Shown piece by piece: positions 1-5,389 of a stretch of DNA of 5,389 nt. Below the pieces are notes generated by a model. It searched no databases, had not been told where the DNA came from, and was given only the letters and a program-made list of their open reading frames with translations. The stretch covers positions 1 through 5,389 of the forward strand of contig JAGRJB010000259.1 in NCBI GenBank assembly GCA_020442965.1, written 5' to 3'. Position numbers and translations under genes: made by a program. Numbering within the stretch: position 1 is the stretch's first letter; every line of letters starts with the position of its first letter. The DNA comes from Pseudomonadales bacterium (GTDB lineage Bacteria; Pseudomonadota; Gammaproteobacteria; Steroidobacterales; Steroidobacteraceae).

Positions 1-395
1 CCGACCCGATCGAGCGCCTCGAGCGCGCGCTTGCGTCGTTCGGCTTGCGGCACGCGCGCGTAGATCATCGGTAGCTCGACATTCTCGAGTGCTGTCGTAC
101 GAGCTAACAAATTGAAACTCTGAAACACAAAACCGATGAAGTGATTGCGAATGGTAGCGAGCTGGCCGCGATCCAATCCAGCTACCCCCTGGCCCGCGAG
201 CGTGTAGCTGCCGCGGGTCGGCTGATCGAGACAACCGACAATATTCATCAAGGTCGACTTGCCGGAACCAGATGCGCCGGTGACGGCGACAAATTCGCCG
301 GACTCGATGTCGAGATCGATGTCTTTGAGCGCGGCGAGTTCGGTGTCGCCGGATACATAGATCTTGCTGACCGCGCGTAACTCGATCAGTGCCAT
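1..395 (-). CDS. MacB/LolD-type ABC transporter ATP-binding protein (3' end outside window)
   Basis: The reading frame starts at ATG 395 (MALIELRAVSKIY...) and stays open to the window edge, giving 131 complete codons. Visible ATPase parts are the A-loop tyrosine Y13, the Walker A motif GASGSGKST at residues 40-48, and the Q-loop FVFQSFNLL with Q92. The stretch LxNVELPMIYARV at about 103-115 is characteristic of the MacB/LolD/FtsE subfamily of lipoprotein and antibiotic exporters. The signature motif, Walker B and any fused FtsX-like permease lie beyond the edge, so a MacB fusion cannot be told from a stand-alone ATPase. The start lies 11 nt after the stop of the MacA-like adaptor, as in macAB operons, with only a weak Shine-Dalgarno match (TGAG). 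The expected role is energising substrate transfer from the inner membrane or periplasm through the adaptor to an outer-membrane channel. Substrate unknown. Confidence 0.93.
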   Translation of the reverse strand, partial: MALIELRAVSKIYVSGDTELAALKDIDLDIESGEFVAVTGASGSGKSTLMNIVGCLDQPTRGSYTLAGQGVAGLDRGQLATIRNHFIGFVFQSFNLLARTTALENVELPMIYARVPQAERRKRALEALDRV

Positions 396-406
396 CTCAG
401 GCAGGC

Positions 407-1642
407 CTAGAGAATACGCGGCATGCGCGAGCGCGGCGCGTCGTCGCCACCACCGCTCGTGATCGCCGTAATGGCAGCGTCGCCGGCCTTGAGATCGCCC
501 GCAGTGATTTCTGTCAGTGTGCCGTCGCTGATGCCCGTCTCGACCGGAACCCGCACAGGTTCCTTGCCACGCAGCACCCAGACAGCTCGTTCGGGCTTGC
601 GCTTGCGCTCGTTTGGCACGCGCGCCGGTTTGGCACCGCCCATGTCGAAGCCGGGCGGCTGAAAACGCAGTGCGGCGTTCGGCACGCGCAAGACGTTGTC
701 GGCGCGCTCGATCGTAATTGAAACGGATGCGGTCATGCCGGGCTTGAGCTTGAGTTCGGCGTTGTCGACATCGATCACTGCATCGTAGGTCACCACGTTC
801 TGTACGACCTGGGGAGCATTGCGGATCTCGCGGATCTTGCCGCGAAACTGCTGGCCCGGATAAGCATCGACCGTGAACTGCACGGGCATGCCGGCCGCAA
901 GCCGGCCGATGTCGGATTCAGCGACGTTCGTGTGTACTTCCATCGCACGCAGGTCTTGTGCGATCGTGAAGAGCACGGGAGCCTGCAACGATGCCGCGAC
1001 CGTCTGGCCAACGTTCACCGCGCGCGAAATGACAATGCCGTCGGTCGGCGCCAGAATATCGGTGTACTGGAGGTTGGTATCCGCCTGACTGAGGGCCGAG
1101 CGTGCGCGCTCGACTTCCGCCTTGGCCTGGCTGACCGATGCGGCGGTCGCACGCGCGTTAGTGACGGCAGCATCCCGGTCATTCTCGGACACCAACTTCT
1201 GCTCAAATAACTGGCGCGCGCGGCTCGCCTGTCGTTGCGCGTCAGCCGCTTGAACCTCAGCGCGTTCGAGGCTCGCGCGCGCTGCGAGCAGATTGGCGCG
1301 TGCTTGCTGACTCGCCGCTACGTACAGTGACGGCTCGATTTTCGCGATCAATTGCCCCTTTTTCACCGTGCTGTTGAAATCGGCGAACAGGCTTTGAATG
1401 CGTCCCGAAATCTGACTACCCACTTCGACTGTGACGAGAGCCGCGAGCGATCCCGTGGCGCTGACTCGCGCGACCACGTCGCCGCGTTCGACTTCGCTGG
1501 TGCGATAGCTGACGGGTTCTGCGCTGCGGCCGCGCGCAACACAGTAGGTCAGTATGGCGGCCGCGACCACGCCAAACGCGATCAGCCGGAACCAGGATGA
1601 GCGCCAGAATGAACCCCGATCGAGCGCGAGACCGTCGTTCAT
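407..1642 (-). CDS. macA: MacA-like periplasmic adaptor (membrane fusion protein, HlyD/RND family)
   Basis: This 411-residue protein has the full architecture of a MacA-type adaptor. A short cytoplasmic tail precedes one membrane anchor at about residues 18-36. The first half of the lipoyl-like domain follows (about 70-105, VEVGSQISGRIQSLF...VKKGQLIAKI). A long Ala/Gln/Arg-rich alpha-helical hairpin spans about 107-191. The second lipoyl half is at about 192-217 (ILAPTDGIVISRAVNVGQTV). A beta-barrel (about 232-313, with LKPGMTASVSI) and a membrane-proximal domain (about 315-395, LRVPNAALRF, VWVL, PVRVPVETG) complete it. It should bridge the inner-membrane ABC transporter and a TolC-like channel. 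Its ATG overlaps the preceding stop as ATGA with no Shine-Dalgarno of its own, suggesting translational coupling. The ATPase gene starts 11 nt after its stop. The length is slightly above the usual size because of a Gly/Asp/Arg-rich tail. The family is certain; the macA symbol rests on the ABC partner, and orthology to E. coli macA is not claimed. Confidence 0.93.
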   Translation of the reverse strand: MNDGLALDRGSFWRSSWFRLIAFGVVAAAILTYCVARGRSAEPVSYRTSEVERGDVVARVSATGSLAALVTVEVGSQISGRIQSLFADFNSTVKKGQLIAKIEPSLYVAASQQARANLLAARASLERAEVQAADAQRQASRARQLFEQKLVSENDRDAAVTNARATAASVSQAKAEVERARSALSQADTNLQYTDILAPTDGIVISRAVNVGQTVAASLQAPVLFTIAQDLRAMEVHTNVAESDIGRLAAGMPVQFTVDAYPGQQFRGKIREIRNAPQVVQNVVTYDAVIDVDNAELKLKPGMTASVSITIERADNVLRVPNAALRFQPPGFDMGGAKPARVPNERKRKPERAVWVLRGKEPVRVPVETGISDGTLTEITAGDLKAGDAAITAITSGGGDDAPRSRMPRIL

Positions 1643-2511
1643 GTTGGCACATTGTCAGGTCGACGCCGGCGTGCGACCAGCAGGACTCCGGCCAGGAACG
1701 AGATTCCACAGATCGCGTTGAAGACCGGAAACTCGAACGGTTTGAGCCAATATTCCTGGTACGCGCCGAAATGCGCGGGCATCTCCGCACTACCCCACAG
1801 GACGATCCCGGCAGCGATGCCGTAGCGCAGCGCGGGTGCCACACGCACTTGCTTGGTGCACTTGTAGACGAGATATAACGCCCATATCGACCAGGCAACG
1901 TACAGGCCCATGATGACGTTCACCCCGGGTCCTTGCGTACCGAAGTAAATTGCATAGAGCCAGAACAAATAGCAGAACCAGGTCACGAACAGCACTTCCA
2001 TCGCAGTGATACGCGCGAAGCTGCGCTTGTTGTCAGCTGTCGGCATGCCAGGACTGAAGCGCAGATTGCGATGCAACCAACGCATCAAATTGCATTTGGT
2101 CTGCAGATTGAACAATCCGTAAATCACGAAGAGCGCGAGCATCAGCGGTAAAGTAGCTTGCAACATGCTGGCCTGCGCTGCAGCGGCGTAGCCATTCGGT
2201 ACGCCGGGTTCGACCTGATAGGGCGGCACGGCATACAAATCGCCAAAGAAACGGAAGCTGAACTCGAATAGCCCAATCCAGACCAGCCAGCCGCCGATCA
2301 TGCCGCGCCAGGTGGCACCCAGCTCTTCTTTTTTCAGGCCGGTCCAGATCACGATCAGCCCGGCGACCGCTGCGATGGCTGCTCCGATCGGGTAGGTGTT
2401 GCCCATGCCTTGCTCGATCAGCCGGTAAACGGCGTGTCCGAGTGGCTGCGTCATGAAACCGACGAATAGTCCTAATAATCCAACATAGGGGGCCTTGTAG
2501 ATCTTCTGCAT
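1639..2511 (-). CDS. Unrecognised polytopic membrane protein, about eight membrane segments
   Basis: I do not recognise the family. The 290-residue product is strongly hydrophobic, with likely membrane segments at about 9-30, 41-59, 70-89, 115-134, 166-190, 197-216, 227-246 and 261-280. It ends in a basic tail (RRRRPDNVPT) that should be cytoplasmic. Polar residues within or beside helices could be functional: H26 in QPLGHAVY, E83 in GLFEFSFRFFG, and the motif SAEMPAHFGAYQEYW (E243, H247, E253) before the last helix. Cysteines C140, C180, C218 and C268 lie in or near helices. The ATG at 2511 is chosen because it lies 14 nt after the upstream stop and begins naturally (MQKIYKAPYVGLLGLF). A GTG at 2544 would add 11 residues and overlap the upstream gene. 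Neither start has a clear Shine-Dalgarno. The stop overlaps the MacA-like start by 4 nt, so the protein is probably a functional partner of the export pair, perhaps a substrate-handling or accessory subunit (inference). Confidence 0.85.
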   Translation of the reverse strand: MQKIYKAPYVGLLGLFVGFMTQPLGHAVYRLIEQGMGNTYPIGAAIAAVAGLIVIWTGLKKEELGATWRGMIGGWLVWIGLFEFSFRFFGDLYAVPPYQVEPGVPNGYAAAAQASMLQATLPLMLALFVIYGLFNLQTKCNLMRWLHRNLRFSPGMPTADNKRSFARITAMEVLFVTWFCYLFWLYAIYFGTQGPGVNVIMGLYVAWSIWALYLVYKCTKQVRVAPALRYGIAAGIVLWGSAEMPAHFGAYQEYWLKPFEFPVFNAICGISFLAGVLLVARRRRPDNVPT

Positions 2512-2525
2512 TGGCGGCCGCGCGT

Positions 2526-3164
2526 TCAATGCTTTGCCGGGCACACCTGTGGCAGCGCCGCCATCAGTGCGCGAGTCTGTTCGAATCGCGCGTTGGCCGG
2601 TGAGGGCGATTTGTCCTCGCTCTCCGCTGTCGGCACGAACACCGAGAAAATGCTCTCGCCCTGAGCGTCGAGAAATACGACGCCGCGCACCGGACCCTCG
2701 CCGCCGGCCAGGTCGATCGCGTACATCGCACTAACGAGATCAGGACGCAAATGTCCGCCGATTCCGTGTCCACCATGATCGAGGTTGAAAAATCTGGAGC
2801 GCGTTGAAGGCTTGCCGCCCGGAACCGGCCCCGCGATCTCGAACATCTGACCACCCTTGACGATGAACGTCATGGCCTCTGGCCAGGTGGTCAGAGACTC
2901 CCAGATTTTGGCAAACTCTCCGCCGGCGACGCCGACCGAACGCTTGCTGTCGAGACTACTGAGGACCACGGACTCGGGGACCTGGAGCTTCATCGCTGCC
3001 TGAAAGGGCAGCCCTGCCGGACCGTTTGCATAGAGTTGCGCGACAACCGCCGATTGTTCGGGCGTTGCGCAGGGTGCGGCACCATCGGCGAGTGCGTGCG
3101 TCGACCAAATCGTGGTCGCCAACGCGCCCGCGCACAACATCAGCATGTTAGATCGTTGACCCAT
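2526..3164 (-). CDS. Exported ChuX/HutX-like heme-carrier-domain protein
   Basis: The 212-residue product starts with a signal peptide (MGQRSN, hydrophobic LMLCAGALATTI, likely cleavage after THALA at about 26). The rest resembles the heme utilisation ChuX/HutX family. An N-terminal helical part contains LQVPESVVLSSL, FAKIWESLTTW and EAMTFIVKGGQMFEIAGPVPGG. A core with FFNLD, GGHLRPD, VVFLDAQGESIFSVFV follows at about residues 98-178. This matches the family pattern of W-x-x-(V/M)-T-F-I-V, F-E-(V/I)-x-G-P-x-P-x-G, F-N-L, G-H-(L/I) and a final I-F-x-V-F-V. Known members are cytoplasmic heme carriers without signal peptides, so export is unusual. Histidines H130, H133 and H138 are candidate ligands. 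C32 and C208 could form a disulfide in the periplasm. The cysteine at position 11 lacks a proper lipobox. The start is set at ATG 3164 because the signal peptide begins there, a G-rich GGGGGA lies just upstream, and a promoter lies at 3197-3224. Longer in-frame starts fall inside or beyond that promoter. First gene of the four-gene unit. Confidence 0.8.
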   Translation of the reverse strand: MGQRSNMLMLCAGALATTIWSTHALADGAAPCATPEQSAVVAQLYANGPAGLPFQAAMKLQVPESVVLSSLDSKRSVGVAGGEFAKIWESLTTWPEAMTFIVKGGQMFEIAGPVPGGKPSTRSRFFNLDHGGHGIGGHLRPDLVSAMYAIDLAGGEGPVRGVVFLDAQGESIFSVFVPTAESEDKSPSPANARFEQTRALMAALPQVCPAKH

Positions 3165-3196
3165 GATTCCCCCGGTAGCCGTCGCGCGGCAGTGAT

Positions 3197-3224
3197 ATTC
3201 TAAGGATACAGGTCGCACTGTACA
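3197..3224 (-). promoter_or_regulatory. Putative sigma70 promoter for the HutX-like/MacAB operon
   Basis: Read on the minus strand, TGTACA (3224-3219, 4 of 6 to TTGACA) is followed after 16 nt by TAGAAT (3202-3197, 5 of 6 to TATAAT). Initiation near 3190 would give a leader of about 26 nt before ATG 3164. The location in the divergent gap and the distances fit, but the call rests on consensus match only. Confidence 0.45.
3207..3222. promoter_or_regulatory. Inverted repeat in the promoter, candidate operator
   Basis: TACAG-N6-CTGTA is a perfect 5-bp dyad with a 6-nt spacer. It overlaps the -35 element and the spacer of the putative operon promoter, where a bound repressor, or a MerR-like activator, could act. 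A dyad this short is expected by chance about once or more in a few hundred bases, so only its position makes it notable. No regulator gene is in the window. Confidence 0.25.
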
Positions 3225-3389
3225 CGAGTCGATTGGCGATATACGATCGTCGAGCAGCACCGCGTTGGCGCCACAACCGCGCTATGGCCAGTAGCAGCGT
3301 CGATTCCGCGGTCGGTGAGCGCGTGTCGCGGGCGGCTACCTCGACTACACAACTGCGAATACTAACTAACGGAGCGCGCCTGCGTCGCC

Positions 3390-3860
3390 ATGCCAGACGG
3401 GTTTTTGGGAACGCGCGCCGACCTGTTGCTCGATCTCGTGATCTTGTCGCTGCTGCTGGTTGTACCGGTGCTGCTGTACTCGTGGAGCCGGGTGCGGCGC
3501 GGCAACTATGGCGTTCACAAAGCGCTGCAGTTGGCGGTGTTCGTCGTTCTCGGCAGCGCAGTGCTGGCTTTTGAATTGCATATGCGGCAGCTCGGCGGGA
3601 TCTTCGAGGCGACCAAGGAGTCCACGTACGCCGGCACGGCCGTGCTGAACGGCTGGATCTATGTACACACGGCCTTCTCGGTATCGATGGCGCTCGTGTG
3701 GATCATCGTGGTAGCCGGTGCGCTGTATTTCTTTCCGAATCCGCCACGCCCGATCAAGGGTAGTCGGGCCCATCGATGGATGGGCCGACTAGGTATGTTA
3801 CTCGCGCTCGGTGCCGGCGTTACCGCGATTCCCGTGTACGCTTATGGTTTCGCATACTAA
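3390..3860 (+). CDS. DUF420-family four-helix membrane protein (YozB/CtaM-like)
   Basis: The 156-residue product has four predicted membrane segments at about 12-31, 45-65, 91-113 and 130-151. It carries the family's spaced histidines: H43 in the VHK motif before helix 2, H64 at the end of helix 2, H93 in YVHTAF at the start of helix 3, and H128 in RAHRWMGR before helix 4. This arrangement (small membrane protein, HK...H...H...HR-W, final TG/TA-I-P-VY helix) matches DUF420. Members of that family have been linked to heme-copper oxidase assembly in Firmicutes; the exact function is open and a metal or heme-binding role is inference. ATG 3390 is the first possible start after an in-frame stop at 3363. 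The only Shine-Dalgarno-like GGAG is 15 nt upstream, which is long. It is transcribed divergently from the HutX-like operon and converges with the UrcA gene 7 nt beyond its stop. The coding sequence contains a strong hairpin around the codons for H128. Confidence 0.85.
   Translation: MPDGFLGTRADLLLDLVILSLLLVVPVLLYSWSRVRRGNYGVHKALQLAVFVVLGSAVLAFELHMRQLGGIFEATKESTYAGTAVLNGWIYVHTAFSVSMALVWIIVVAGALYFFPNPPRPIKGSRAHRWMGRLGMLLALGAGVTAIPVYAYGFAY
3761..3791. repeat. Near-perfect 13-bp inverted repeat (hairpin) inside the DUF420 gene
   Basis: The left arm (3761-3774) and right arm (3779-3791) pair over 13 bp with one bulged G, around a 4-nt GATG loop. The stem is GC-rich (GGCCCATC pairs with GATGGGCC). 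No T-tract follows on either strand, so it does not look like a standard intrinsic terminator. It encodes the segment around RAHRWMGRL before helix 4. For minus-strand transcripts from the UrcA gene it would lie about 77 nt past the stop. Confidence 0.6.
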
Positions 3861-3867
3861 CCGCTAC

Positions 3868-4230
3868 TCAGCCACGCGCGGAGCGTTCCATGCGTACCTG
3901 GTGTAACGCGTAGAGCGACGGCACATCGACCTGCTCGACCGCGCGCGCGATGGCAGCTCGCTCGCAATCGCGAACTTGTGCCTTGACCCTGAGCGATTCG
4001 CGGCCGCCATCGACGCTGCAGACTCGTTCTGCGGCGTAGCGGATCTGCCGGTAGAGCGTCTCGGTCCCGTGTCGAGTGGCCAGATTGAACTGATCGACGT
4101 GAACCACCGCCTGCCGCAGGCCTGCGGCATCGATTGTGATGCCTCCCGCCGCGCTCGCATCGAGTGCGCCGAACGTCAGGCCTGTTAGTACCAGTGCGCC
4201 TGCTGCGGCGCCAAATGAAAACTTCCTCAT
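3868..4230 (-). CDS. UrcA-family exported protein
   Basis: The 120-residue product has an N-terminal signal peptide (MRKFSF, hydrophobic AAAGALVLTGLTFGAL, cleavage near DASA at about 27). The mature domain matches the UrcA family: VHVDQFNLATRHGTETLYRQIRYAAERVC, a second conserved cysteine in VRDCERAAIARAVEQV, and LYALH near the end. C71 and C89 are the two family cysteines and probably form a disulfide in the periplasm. The family function is not established. The length is normal. The start is supported by a strong GGAGGA (4239-4244) 8 nt upstream. The gene is monocistronic as far as can be seen: it is divergent from the fumarase and convergent with the DUF420 gene, whose stop lies 7 nt away. 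No intrinsic terminator is visible in the short convergent junction. Confidence 0.88.
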   Translation of the reverse strand: MRKFSFGAAAGALVLTGLTFGALDASAAGGITIDAAGLRQAVVHVDQFNLATRHGTETLYRQIRYAAERVCSVDGGRESLRVKAQVRDCERAAIARAVEQVDVPSLYALHQVRMERSARG

Positions 4231-4238
4231 GACCTTAG

Positions 4239-4244
4239 TCCTCC
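4239..4244 (-). promoter_or_regulatory. Ribosome binding site of the UrcA-family gene
   Basis: GGAGGA on the minus strand, 8 nt before ATG 4230, is the best Shine-Dalgarno match in the window. It fixes that start and suggests efficient translation, in contrast to the weak sites of the neighbouring genes. Confidence 0.75.
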
Positions 4245-4333
4245 ATCAGTGTGCTTGCTCGTACAGCTGAATAGATGCAGCAGCACGCGGATGGGTTGCA
4301 ACGAATGTCAAAAAAGTTGGTTAAGATGCGCGC

Positions 4334-5389
4334 ATGACCACCATCCGCCAAGCAGACCTGATCGAGAGCGTTGCCGATGCGCTGCAATTCATCTCGTATT
4401 TTCATCCCCAGGATTACATCCAGGCACTGGGGCGCGCTTACGAACTGGAACAGTCGGCCGCGGCGAAGGACGCGATCGCGCAGATCCTGACCAACTCCCG
4501 GATGTGCGCCGAGGGGCACCGACCGATCTGTCAGGACACCGGCATCGTGGTCGCGTTCGTCAAGGTTGGCATGGAGCTGCGCTGGGATGCCGAGCTTGGC
4601 CTGCAAGAGATGATCAACGAGGGTGTGCGCCGCGCCTATCTTCACCCGGACAACAGGTTGCGCGCGTCGATCGTTGCGGAGCCGGCATTCGGCCGCAAGA
4701 ACACGCGTGATAACACGCCGGCGGTCATTCATGCGGAACTGGTGCCGGGGGATAAGCTCGAGATCACAGTTGCCGCGAAGGGCGGCGGCTCGGAGAACAA
4801 ATCGAAATTCGCGATGCTCAATCCGTCTGATTCGATCGTTGATTGGGTGCTCGCGACGGTGCCGCTGATGGGCGCGGGCTGGTGTCCGCCGGGCATGCTC
4901 GGTATCGGCATCGGTGGCTCGGCCGAGAAAGCCATGTTGTTAGCTAAGGAAGCGTTGATGGAGCCGATCGACATGGCGTCGCTCAAGCGACGTGGTCCGG
5001 AGAATGCGCTCGAGGAATTGCGGATAGAGATCCACGACAAGGTCAATGCACTCGGCATCGGCGCGCAAGGCCTCGGCGGGCTAACCACTGTGCTGGACGT
5101 CAAAATTCTCGACTATCCCACCCACGCGGCGTCCAAGCCGATCGCGATGATTCCCAACTGCGCGGCAACCCGTCATGTCCACTTCACGCTCGATGGTTCC
5201 GGGCCTGTAAAGCTGGTGCGACCTGATCTCGCCGATTGGCCCAAAATCGATTGGCAGCCGTCGGCGGAATCCAGGCGAGTCGATCTCGACAAACTGACCG
5301 CGGCAGAAGTTGCCAGTTGGCAGCCGGGCGATCGACTCCTTCTGAATGGCAAGATGCTCACAGGGCGCGATGCCGCGCACAAGCGCATC
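4334..5389 (+). CDS. fumA: Fumarate hydratase class I, iron-sulfur type (3' end outside window)
   Basis: This is an oxygen-sensitive [4Fe-4S] fumarase that interconverts fumarate and malate in the TCA cycle. 352 codons are present of roughly 500 expected. The three cluster cysteines are visible: C66 in RPICQDTG, C184 in GWCPPGMLG and C276 in IPNCAATRH. Other family motifs are AAKGGGSENKSKF (about 148-159), GIGIGGSAEKAM (190-201) and GIGAQGLGG (241-249). From about residue 305 the chain runs on into the second (beta, swivel) domain, with LTAAEVASWQPGDRLLLNGKMLTGRDAAHKR. This is therefore the single-chain form, not the split TtdA/TtdB-type dehydratase. Some members of this superfamily act on other hydroxy acids, so fumarate is the likely but not proven substrate, and the fumA symbol marks the class only. 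ATG 4334 gives the natural N-terminus. No good Shine-Dalgarno precedes it; only a weak AAGA is present. It is divergent from the UrcA gene across 103 bp. Confidence 0.94.
   Translation, partial: MTTIRQADLIESVADALQFISYFHPQDYIQALGRAYELEQSAAAKDAIAQILTNSRMCAEGHRPICQDTGIVVAFVKVGMELRWDAELGLQEMINEGVRRAYLHPDNRLRASIVAEPAFGRKNTRDNTPAVIHAELVPGDKLEITVAAKGGGSENKSKFAMLNPSDSIVDWVLATVPLMGAGWCPPGMLGIGIGGSAEKAMLLAKEALMEPIDMASLKRRGPENALEELRIEIHDKVNALGIGAQGLGGLTTVLDVKILDYPTHAASKPIAMIPNCAATRHVHFTLDGSGPVKLVRPDLADWPKIDWQPSAESRRVDLDKLTAAEVASWQPGDRLLLNGKMLTGRDAAHKRI

Noticed and set aside
3165..3260. In-frame N-terminal extension of the HutX-like gene up to ATG 3260
   Set aside because: It would bury the signal peptide inside the protein and include the putative promoter as coding sequence; the residues before MGQRSN look random.
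3341..3365. Possible promoter for the DUF420 gene (TCGACT ... AATACT)
   Set aside because: The spacer is about 11 nt and both hexamers match poorly.
3233..3574. Plus-strand open frame in the divergent gap running into the DUF420 gene
   Set aside because: It is Arg/Ala-rich without any domain, and most of it overlaps the better-supported DUF420 frame.
4306..4311. Perfect TTGACA on the minus strand upstream of the UrcA gene
   Set aside because: No acceptable -10 hexamer lies 15-19 nt downstream (the stretch is GC-rich), so no promoter is called.
4326..4337. Three-codon mini-ORF (ATG CGC GCA TGA) ending across the fumarase ATG
   Set aside because: It has no ribosome binding site and is easily produced by chance; no sign that it is translated.
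4249..4710. Plus-strand 153-codon frame overlapping the start of the fumarase
   Set aside because: It is a frame shadow; the fumarase frame has all family motifs over the same bases.
4235..4732. Minus-strand 165-codon frame opposite the fumarase 5' end
   Set aside because: It is antisense to a clear conserved gene, has no recognisable domain, and has no start signal.

Overview
This is a GC-rich bacterial window carrying ordinary chromosomal genes. A UrcA-family exported protein, a DUF420-type membrane protein, a MacA/MacB-like export pair with a periplasmic adaptor, and a single-chain class I fumarase together point to a Gram-negative proteobacterium. UrcA proteins are typical of Caulobacterales/Sphingomonadales and of the Steroidobacter/Xanthomonas side of the Gammaproteobacteria. 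The lineage is an inference; no rRNA or other phylogenetic marker is present.

Layout. Positions 3164 down to 1 (minus strand) hold a tightly packed four-gene unit, read in this order: an exported protein with a ChuX/HutX-type heme-carrier domain (3164-2526); an unrecognised protein with about eight membrane segments (2511-1639); a MacA-like membrane-fusion adaptor (1642-407, with an ATGA overlap to the gene before it); and a MacB/LolD-type ABC ATPase (395 to the edge, incomplete). Gaps are 14 nt, a 4-nt overlap and 11 nt, so co-transcription is likely. A sigma70-like promoter with an inverted repeat across its -35 and spacer lies just upstream (3197-3224).

Divergent from this unit, across a 225-bp gap, is a four-helix DUF420-family membrane protein (3390-3860, plus). 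It contains an unusually strong hairpin within the coding sequence. It converges, 7 nt apart, with a UrcA-family gene (3868-4230, minus). A 103-bp gap then separates that gene from a divergent class I fumarate hydratase (4334 to the edge, plus), cut off after 352 codons.

How the genes may work together. The best candidate for something undescribed is the minus-strand operon. A HutX-like fold that is normally a cytoplasmic heme carrier has acquired a signal peptide, and it is coupled to an unknown membrane protein and a MacAB-type efflux pair. An envelope heme or tetrapyrrole binding and export system is a reasonable hypothesis. The divergent DUF420 protein belongs to a family linked to heme-copper oxidase assembly and would fit that theme. 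This is inference from fold and context, not shown by the sequence. No RNA genes, mobile elements or CRISPR arrays were seen.
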